DNA from: Planococcus citri
Lineage: Eukaryota > Arthropoda > Insecta > Hemiptera > Pseudococcidae
Length of the DNA stretch: 64,000 bases
Reading direction: 5' to 3'
NCBI RefSeq assembly: GCF_950023065.1
Contig: NC_088681.1
Span: forward strand, 70,404,836-70,468,835
This document shows positions 58,701 through 64,000 of the stretch, piece after piece. A program made the position numbers and the translations under genes. The stretch's first letter is position 1. Each line of letters opens with the position of its first letter. The notes beneath the pieces are model-generated. The model worked only from the letters and a program-made list of their open reading frames with translations, was not told where the DNA came from and ran no database searches.

Positions 58701-58781
58701 TGCAAATAAAGCTAGCGGGGGCTCTTCGGTTTTTCGATATTGACCATGTAGCACTTTAACTCTTCCTCGAATATCTAACCT
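46631..58781 (-). CDS. ss: Spineless / aryl hydrocarbon receptor, C-terminal two-thirds (6 exons)
   Basis: Six - strand exons join without a phase break: 58781-58594, 58150-58044, 57956-57815, 52716-51190, 47263-47212 and 46744-46631, giving 709 codons plus TGA. The first three encode the second half of a bHLH-PAS protein of the AhR group: VKVLHGQ, PLALFAICTPFGPPSLLEI, KHKLDLSLVSMDQRGKILLGY, then the PAS-B end YRYQTKDGPWQWLQTSSRLV and KNSKPDFVICTHRPLMEEEG. The long fourth exon carries the family-typical YKTQLRDF...KRKL segment and His-, Ala- and Gly-rich tracts. In flies Spineless, with its ARNT partner Tango, acts in the nucleus as a transcription factor specifying antenna, distal leg and photoreceptor subtype; vertebrate AhR binds dioxins and indoles through PAS-B. 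The bHLH and PAS-A exons must lie beyond 64000. Introns are full of transposons, but no exon is disrupted. Confidence 0.9.
47212..47263 (-). CDS. ss: spineless small exon (52 nt), acidic/serine segment
   Basis: The acceptor is GGCAATTTTAG and the donor GAAAGC/GTGAGT. The first A completes CAA (Gln) with the CA left by the large exon; the rest reads TKLSDPEDVSSSFESES. It is the only one of its three frames that stays open through the next exon. Its assignment to spineless rests on strand, order, splice sites and phase, not on recalled homology. Confidence 0.62.
47265..48170 (-). repeat. Degenerate ~30-bp repeat tracts in spineless intron
   Basis: AATTGTCAAACAGTCC-type units at 47265-47560 and 47880-48170, separated by about 300 bp of unrelated DNA. 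The second tract holds the module CGAGTTGATGAAAAGTTTTA, also present at 12180 and in reverse at 8700. One tract starts immediately beside the 52-nt spineless exon. Confidence 0.55.
48646..50258. mobile_element. Palindromic 'GTCCGGCATATG' element, copy C (internally deleted)
   Basis: The right end matches the complete copy (CATATGCCGGAC then TA). The left end retains GTCCGGCATA but jumps straight to TTTTTCAAACATTACAAAGG, so about 190 bp of left subterminal sequence is missing. The interior is palindromic with several duplicated ~170-bp segments (GGTGGGTTCAAGTCATTTTA). It lies in the spineless intron between the large exon and the 52-nt exon. Confidence 0.82.
50259..51183. other. spineless intron, nothing recognised
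   Basis: AT-rich, with three loosely similar stretches (ACTTGTTTTTTTTTTCAAAT at 50475 and 50620). No element boundaries or exons. Confidence 0.25.
51190..52716 (-). CDS. ss: spineless large exon, transactivation region
   Basis: The acceptor is AACTTTTACAG. A first G completes the split Met codon, so the sequence reads PLM-EEEGRDLVGKRTMDFKV. After VSYLDAGL comes a Ser-rich stretch, then RRYKTQLRDFVSTCRTKRKL, poly-His, alternating Ala-rich and Tyr/Pro/Ser-rich segments, and a Gly-rich run. The C-terminal part includes an acidic KMEDVKTEVLQHY segment and WALNHTPQSS, and ends with a Trp/Pro/His-rich stretch. The exon is strikingly GC-rich against its surroundings. The frame meets TGA at 51186 if unspliced, but the bases CACCA/GTGAGTGC form a strong donor just before it, and the downstream exon supplies the missing base in phase. 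I therefore end the exon at 51190. Confidence 0.88.
53418..53481. repeat. Perfect 27-bp hairpin with 10-nt loop
   Basis: CTGACATCACTGAGGAAACC... (53418-53444) is followed by a 10-nt loop and its exact reverse complement at 53455-53481. A third, direct copy with one change lies at 53361-53387. Confidence 0.9.
53881..54470. mobile_element. hAT-like non-autonomous element with 8-bp target duplication
   Basis: The termini CAGGCTTGCGGAACGAT and (reverse complement of the right end) CAGGGTTGTGGAACGAT form imperfect TIRs. The 8-bp repeat CAAGCTCA flanks it exactly on both sides (53873-53880 and 54471-54478). An 8-bp duplication plus a CAGGG-type terminus is characteristic of hAT transposons. The 590-bp interior is dominated by GGTATTGGTATTTT-like low-complexity sequence and has no transposase. 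Confidence 0.85.
55085..56114 (+). mobile_element. RTE-type LINE endonuclease fragment, interrupted by a MITE
   Basis: The + strand encodes an AP-like endonuclease: FGNWNVRGYAAKEAEINKIL, FAMMSEMKKKGSG, YSGVDKKSRAAGGVMLHIQY, RLKKDSLTIIGVYLPEEGKE, then after a MITE LIIAGDLNAQVG, MTWSNTRR and LDRAKSKEQAKID. WNVRG and GDLNAQVG are endonuclease core motifs. This type is often annotated in insects as 'craniofacial development protein 2-like'. It has frameshifts near 55390 and stops near 55980 and 56030, and no reverse transcriptase before the next element begins at 56115. It probably belongs to the same family as the RT-bearing copies at 24357 and 61190, in the opposite orientation. Confidence 0.83.
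55521..55819. mobile_element. 299-bp MITE inside LINE, 5-bp duplication AATTG
   Basis: The inverted ends AAGAGTTCTATTCCAAAGTG and AAGAGCTCTATTCCAAAGTG extend about 35 bp inwards. AATTG flanks both sides (55516-55520, 55820-55824). Removing the element and one AATTG restores an unbroken LINE frame (EDK-LIIAGDLN), which fixes the boundaries. Inside is a 51-bp unit repeated twice in tandem (55597-55647, 55648-55698). Confidence 0.85.
56115..56594. mobile_element. 480-bp TIR element inserted in LINE fragment
   Basis: The left end ATTGATGGCTTGGTATAAA pairs exactly over 16 bp with the right end (...ATACCAAGCCATCAAT). It sits at the point where the LINE endonuclease reading frame stops. The target duplication is not evident because the terminus itself is AT-rich. 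No coding capacity. Confidence 0.7.
56620..57295. repeat. Old, diverged fragment related to the 'GTCCGGCATATG' palindromic family
   Basis: It shares in order with copies A-C the segments GATTTTTGATGAATTTTTGA, CAGTTCTGGAGCCTCCAGCA and a mirrored right part ending AATTGACCAAAAGTCGACAA. Termini are absent and divergence is much higher. A C10 run is at 56740. Confidence 0.5.
57296..57814. other. spineless intron, nothing recognised
   Basis: Ordinary AT-rich intron between the diverged repeat and the donor at 57809-57814. An 88-codon + frame at 57411 has no supporting feature. Confidence 0.25.
57815..57956 (-). CDS. ss: spineless exon, PAS-B C-terminal beta sheet
   Basis: The acceptor is TTTCAATTTCAG and the donor TTTGAT/GTAAGT. 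It encodes LKTGASGMIAYRYQTKDGPW, QWLQTSSRLVYKNSKPDFV and ICTHRPLM. This beta-sheet stretch is the clearest evidence for AhR/Spineless rather than Single-minded or Trachealess, which carry different W.W.Q motifs here. Confidence 0.92.
58044..58150 (-). CDS. ss: spineless exon, PAS-B core
   Basis: The acceptor is TTTTTTGCAG and the donor GGAGC/GTAAGT. It encodes GKILLGYSDSELANMGGYDL and VHYDDLAYVASAHQE. The motif (G.ILLGY...EL...GYD.VH.DDL.Y.A.AH) is the PAS-B helical core of AhR-type proteins. One base of a split Leu codon passes to the next exon. Confidence 0.9.
58594..58781 (-). CDS. ss: spineless exon, linker to PAS-B start
   Basis: The acceptor is GTGTTACAG and the donor CAACG/GTGAGT. It reads RLDIRGRVKVLHGQ, then LALFAICTPFGPPSLLEIPH, then KHKLDLSLVSMDQR. 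This matches the AhR stretch from the end of PAS-A into the first strands of PAS-B (pattern LHGQ...LFAI.TP..PPS.LEI...KHKLD). It starts in phase 0. Confidence 0.9.
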
Positions 58782-61189
58782 CTGTAACACGACACACGCA
58801 GATATTTCGTCACAACAAGAAACAAACGTGAAAAAAAAACGCTCGATGATCTATCACTAGGTGTAGGCAGACAGTCTACGTAAATCCAATCGAGTCTCTT
58901 GGTCTCTGCTTCTGTGTTCATAAAGCACACAGCGCACCGTACATATAATAATGCTCGTAAATTCGAACCAAATTGAAAATTCTTACCGGCAATTATAATA
59001 ATTAGTCGATGTGTCATCGCCGCCGTAATACTCGTATCCAGCCGCAATAACGACAACGACGACAGTCGACAACCGCGCCAAGGGTCAGAGGGAGAAAACA
59101 GATAGTAAAAAAATACGTTCGTTGTAGGCAGCTTGGCGCAAAAACAGGTTTTTAAATACCGCCGATAATTATCAAAATTAATAATTCAGTGGTCAGTACT
59201 CGTACGAGTGTCGAGTATACGTATACGAAGAAGAAGAAGAAGAAAAAAAAAGGAAGCACAAATTACTTACGTAACGGTCTTGTAACTTAAATTCATTGGG
59301 CTTTTAAGTTTTCACAGCGGTAATTATCACTTCATATTTTCAGCAGTGGTCCGAAAAATACGTATTACACGATGCTACCCTAATTTTAAAAGCGGTTTTT
59401 GATACGTGGACGCGCGTATAATTAACTCTGACAACGCCAGTCGCCAACGTACACAGCTACAGCTACACAAGTATATTTATGCAGATACGATATACGAATA
59501 TTTAGAGTACCTTTATGCATCTCTAATTAAGTATCCGGTTGTGTTTCTTCCTTTACTTTTTATTCGTTCTCTGTACCAGTATACTCCAGTAGTATACCCT
59601 GAGGATTCACATTTTTTAAACGAAATCTTCCAACCACAGTTGAGGTTTTTTCGACGTTTCATTTCAATAATTTGGAAAGGAATTCTCTGAAAGAAGTGCA
59701 CTGCCTGGCATATGCCACAAAAATCAATAGAGGTAGCGAATCGTCTCATTTTTTGAACGATTGCAGGGACCAATACCATTTTCAGTGAAAGCAATAACCA
59801 AAAGTGACCTTTATTTTTATGAAAATGGAGTGGTCATCAGTTCATCACTTTCTAGATAAAAAAAAATTGAAAAAACCTGTTTATATAGTCTATCTAATCC
59901 GATTCAGATCCAAAATGTCGAGATTTTATTTGTGATTCAAGATTCGTGATTCGAGTCCCCTTTTTTTAAGCTGATTCGTGATTCATCGTAACAATTTATG
60001 AGCATTGAATGAACATTCGTGAACAATTTTTTTGTTCCTTGTTCATCTTAAAATCCTGAGGTATTTTATCAATTTTTGGTCATCGTAATTGTTTTTAGAT
60101 CATTTGAAGAATTTCAAACGTTGTTTTGTGCATATTAAAAGATTGGTAATTTTAAATTCAAATAATTTTATTGCCATTTTTTTCTAGAGTTTTTCTAGAG
60201 CACCTAGGTATTTTACGTACCGTTTATAAAATTGCATTCAATTCTGATGATATTTGATTCATCAATTTTTTCGAATTTTCCACAAGTGGTTTGATATTTG
60301 AGCATTTTTGCGAAATTTCTAACTTGAAATTTTAAAATATTTCATCTTTCAGCAATAATTTTTAACCATTTTTACGACATTTAAACAAACATGATTTATA
60401 GGTATTAAGGAAGGATAAGATGAAAAAATCTGCAGTCACTCAAAATTTGGCAAAACTCAATAGGCTAGTAGTTATTACCCTAATGTGAAACTACCTCAAA
60501 CATTTTTTGGAGTCGACGTCGCCCCCTTCACCCTAACCGGAGTTATGTGACTGTATGTACATGAAATTTATTATTTTCTTTCTTTTTGTGGGAGGGAAGG
60601 AGGGGGGGGGGTAGTTCAAAAATATCTAAAATTTCACAAAAGATAATCACAATTAAGGAATTGCGTACGTATGTGGAATTTTTCCAACATCGTTTCCGCA
60701 TACTTAGGACCTAAGGGAAGGGAAGGGGGGTTGAAACTTGAAAATTTCAAAAATTCTCAAGATAAAATGGAGAGGAGACCCTCCGCTAAATTTTATTAAA
60801 AAGTGAGCAATTATTTGCAAAGTTTGCTCAATTTTGTTGATTTCTCAAAATTCACAATTTTCCAAAATTTCGCCAAAATATTCAGATTTTTCTCAACAAT
60901 TAGGAGAGATTTTCAATAATTGGAGGTCAATTTAACAATGAATTTAATTATACTTTCTACACTTTTGACAAATTTTTATTAAATTTTGATGTATTTGTAT
61001 TTGATTAATTACTGTGAAATTCCGACAAAATTTCATTGGTTTTCGGTGATTGTCATTGGCTGTAAGGTTTTTTTTAAATGTTTTATACCTTTTTAAGATT
61101 TCTTTAAACCCCCCTTTTTTTTTTACCAAATTTCATCGCATTTTTGTAATTTTTGATTATTGATTTTGATTCTTGTTCACGCAATTTTT
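58782..61189. other. spineless intron (upstream part), nothing recognised
   Basis: Contains a GAAGAAGAAGAAGAAG run at 59226-59243 and a G10 run at 60602. A GATTCGTGATTC-rich patch (59925-59975) is locally repetitive. Frames up to 94 codons (59406, 59513, 58775) show no domain. No further spineless exon was found upstream within the window. Confidence 0.3.
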
Positions 61190-62260
61190 GATCATCATCA
61201 TCATAATTGAACTTTGACCCGGTGAGCTGTTCAGCCCGTCTGGGAAAATGTAGAAGAATTGCTCGCCGATGGATCATCAAGTCTTTTCTTCGGTCTTCCT
61301 CTGCTCCTCCTGCCAGTTGGAGTGTATTCTTTGACTTTTCGAGGGGACCGTTCATCAGGCATTCTGTCAACGTGTTTTCGCCATTTCTTTCTGTAATCTT
61401 TCACTTGTCTAATGATTGGCTCTGCTCCTAGCTCCTTCAGGATGTCTTCGTTCCTTTTCCTATCACGTCTAGTATATCCTGCTGTGGCTCGCATGAATCT
61501 CATTTCCGCTGCGGTTACTCTGCTTTTTATATCCTTTTTCATTGTCCATGTTTCACTTCCATACAGCAGCAGCATTGGTCTTGCCAGCGTATTGTAGATT
61601 CTTATTCGAGTTTCAGATCTGACTTTTCTTGGAGGTATGGCTCGGTTTATAGCTCCGCTTACTCTCAGGAATTTACTGATCTTAAGTTGTGGGTCAACTT
61701 CTCCTTCATATGACAGCTCACATCCGAGATATTTAAAGCTTTTAACATGTTCTCCAGGCAGTCCATTCACAACGATTTTACTGCGTACTGGCTCTTTCCC
61801 CTCGAAGGCCATCACCTTTGTTTTTGACGACGAGATTCTCATTCCGTACTTATCAGCTACTTTCTGAAGGTTGTACATACATTGCTCTCTGCAAATCATC
61901 TTCGTTGTCAGCAAAGACCACCTGATCATCAGCAAACAGCATGGTATTGACATGGGTGTCATTGATGTCTAGCCCTTTTGGCTTGGTTTTCAGCCATTCT
62001 TTAATCATGTCATCAAGGTAGATGTTGAACAGACTACATGCCATTGGGCATCCTCTTCCTATCTTCTTTGCTTCCGACATGTTTCCAGATCTTACTCTTA
62101 TTACATTATCCGTGTATATTTCTTCAATTAGGCGTACTATTTGTCCATTCGCTTTGATTTTCCTCAGGATTTCAAACAACCTCTTCCTTCATACTCGATC
62201 ATACGCCTTCTCCAGATCAACAAAGACATGTGGGTCTCTAGTTTATATAGTTTATAATTA

Positions 62261-62993
62261 TGTGAGGGCGCATACAGAAAGGGTCCTTATGACCAAAAAA
62301 TGAAAAAAAAATTTCCCTGAAATTGTTGTAGGAACTCTTAGAGAATCGAATAGAACCTTCCATAGGTACCAATTTTTATCATTTCATCAAATTTTTTTAC
62401 TTTTAAGCGAAGCATGCATAAATTTATTACTCACAAAAGTTGAAAAATGATGCAAAAAATTTGAAAAAAGACGTAAAAACGTGTAAAAAATGAAAATTTT
62501 ACAAAAACTTGTGACTTTAAAAAGACATGAGTGGAAAAAATCATAAAAGATTTTTTCAGGTAGCGGAACCCAAACCCAGGACTTCCAGCAAAATGATCCA
62601 TCAGTATAGACACTTAGACACCGGTATCGACTTATGAAATGTATTTTTTAATAATATATAACTAATTTTATTTTGAAACTTTATAAAAAACACAAATTGA
62701 ACTGAAAAACATTGCCACATTAGCCGCAAACGATTTTTATCAAAACGAAGACTCTAAAATTCTTGATAATATCAACTGAATTGCTCACTGTATCGACTTT
62801 GTAGTGTCTAATTTGGCCAGTACAGGTCATTGGAGGGTGTGGGTGAATGTGTGGCAGTATGTAGGACCTTCGAAGTTGTAATAGCCATACGTAATCTTAC
62901 CTTAAAACAAGGGAAATAATGCAAAACTTTGAACCCCCCTCCTGTGAAATTTTACTTTTGGTCATATGGTCCCTTTTCGTATGCGCCCTCACA
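62261..62993. mobile_element. 733-bp Tc1/mariner-type MITE inside RTE copy 2
   Basis: The inverted ends TGTGAGGGCGCATAC(A)GAAA and TGTGAGGGCGCATACGAAAA extend about 38 bp (to ...TATGACCAAAA). TA flanks both sides (62259-62260, 62994-62995). The interior is AT-rich with no transposase. The insertion cuts the LINE just upstream of its FVDLEKAYDRV motif. Confidence 0.85.
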
Positions 62994-63087
62994 TATTCTC
63001 ATCTCTTCTCCATCAGCAGCTTTGTTGCATATACCCCATCTATGCATGATCTTCCCTTTTGAAATCCATTTTGGCATTCCAATATCA

Positions 63088-63348
63088 TTACCTTAATGCT
63101 GAATCCGAGTATGTCCATACAAAAAAAGTACAATTTTACGCATTACTGATAACTGACAGGTTTGGATATGCTTGGAAGGGTTTGTTGAGTTCTGATTGAA
63201 CATTGGTCAGCTTCATGCATCTTCGGTGGTGCATTTTAACTGTACTCAGATGCAAATTTTTCAATTCAGGGCTTCCCAGAGTCTTATCAGTGACGCAAAA
63301 CAACGATGTTTTTTTGGATGGACATACTTAGATTCGGCATTAAGGTAA
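63088..63348. mobile_element. 261-bp MITE inside RTE copy 2, 8-bp duplication
   Basis: The inverted ends TTACCTTAATGCTGAATCCG and TTACCTTAATGCCGAATCTA extend about 40 bp. The flanks CAATATCA (left) and CAATATTA (right) are an 8-bp duplication with one change. The other LINE copy at about 25140 has the uninterrupted CCAATATTATTGG, which confirms the boundaries. The 8-bp duplication suggests a hAT- or P-like mobiliser; the terminus is not the usual hAT one. Confidence 0.85.
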
Positions 63349-64000
63349 CAATATTATTGGCTCTGCATGGCTCTCGATTCTTCTCGCTAGCATCTTTGCA
63401 AGTATTTTGTAAGCAGCATTTAGTAGGCTAATTCCACGGTAGTTTCCTAGATCATTTTGGTCTCCTTTTTTGAAGATGGGTATTACAATTGCAGTGCGGA
63501 AGTCTTCTGGTATGGTCACACCTGATAGTAATTTATTGTAGAAAGCTAGCAATCACTTCTTAATGGTTATTGTGACGTTCTTGAATAAGTCTGTTGGTAA
63601 CTTATCACTGCCTGGGGCTTTTCCATTTCTGGAGCTTTTCAAGGCTCCATCTAGCTCTTCCCAAGAGAATGGCTCATACTTGTTCTCCTCACAGTTTGCT
63701 GCTTCAATTTCATTGTCGGGATCACTCCATAGGTTAGCGTAGTATTTGGCCATTTATTCACAGTCTGGTGGGGCAATGTTTGCTCTATGTACCTCATCTT
63801 CCAATATTATTTTGATTATTTTGAACACTTTTGGTTTCAGTTTATATCGCACCTCGGGAGCAATAAGGTCACATCTCAAAAAAAATCAATTTTGATGTTT
63901 TTGCATTTTTGGGGTTTGCATGACCCCCTGCAACCAAAAATAACACTTTGAGTCGGGTATGCTGCTTAGATCATGTAAAAAATGCAAAGGGCCTAACTCA

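Larger units (their letters stand above)
61190..63860 (-). mobile_element. RTE-like LINE, copy 2, with two nested MITEs
   Basis: The - strand encodes the RT in order. It starts with NKYEPFSWEELDGALKSSRN, IPIFKKGDQNDLGNYRGISL and LLNAAYKILAKMLARRIESH (63753-63340); after the insertions come FVDLEKAYDRV (about 62200), FEILRKIKANGQIVRLIEEI, GRGCPMACSLFNIYLDDMI and the catalytic MLFADDQVVFAD (62179-61900). The thumb/C-terminal part is MRISSSKTKVMAFEGKEPVR through YKKWRKHVDRMP-like sequence (61870-61231). The ATG-triplet tail (61190-61205) is the same as in copy 1. The frame has only a few breaks (near 61880 and 62190) besides the two insertions, so this is a young copy. No endonuclease is seen before the window edge region; the similarity fades near 63850. 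Confidence 0.88.

Noticed and set aside
1..64000. tRNA or rRNA genes
   Set aside because: No stretch resembling tRNA arms with conserved GGTTCGANTCC-type T-loop in context, or rRNA core sequence, was noticed; a covariance-model scan was not possible.

Overview
This is nuclear DNA from an animal, almost certainly an insect. It is AT-rich, its coding DNA is split into small exons by multi-kilobase introns with GT/AG splice sites, and most of the remainder is transposon-derived. Short TAGGTA/ACCTACC motifs are frequent and would suit a sternorrhynchan hemipteran such as a scale insect or aphid relative, but that placement is a guess. No prokaryotic features are present.

Three genes can be recognised. 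(1) A + strand gene with three IQ-motif exons (5422-5580, 18079-18197, 30906-31076) separated by two introns of about 12.5 kb; the best match is insect igloo, a calmodulin-binding neuromodulin/neurogranin-like protein. (2) A compact three-exon - strand gene (33055 down to 32386) encoding the U11/U12 minor-spliceosome protein ZMAT5, 166 aa. It converges with (1) and lies head-to-head with a possible two-exon small + strand gene (33594-35060) that I cannot name. (3) The 3' two-thirds of spineless, the insect aryl hydrocarbon receptor, on the - strand. Six phase-compatible exons between 58781 and 46631 give the PAS-B half, a low-complexity GC-rich region and a conserved-looking C-terminal tail. 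The bHLH and PAS-A exons lie beyond 64000.

Most of the remainder is mobile or repeated DNA. 540-3730 is a decayed Jockey-superfamily LINE. 7246-8520 is an endonuclease fragment interrupted by a TG/CG microsatellite. 24357-25790 and 61190-63860 are two close copies of an RTE-like LINE, and 55085-56114 is an endonuclease fragment of the same type. About ten short inverted-repeat elements can be delimited, several with target-site duplications and nested in one another or in the LINEs. These include giant hairpins (14955-16196, 28860-30741) and a hAT-like element (53881-54470) inside a 1.76-kb TIR element.

The most unusual structure is a 7.7-kb tandem array at 36012-43702, just downstream of the ZMAT5 locus. 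It has 18 units of two interspersed lengths (about 402 and 458 bp) that share a backbone but carry two exchangeable cassettes, each containing its own inverted repeat. A second structure seen throughout the window is a degenerate ~30-bp repeat (roughly TTTGGCAATTTTGACAAAAA) that fills many intron and intergenic tracts, in either orientation.
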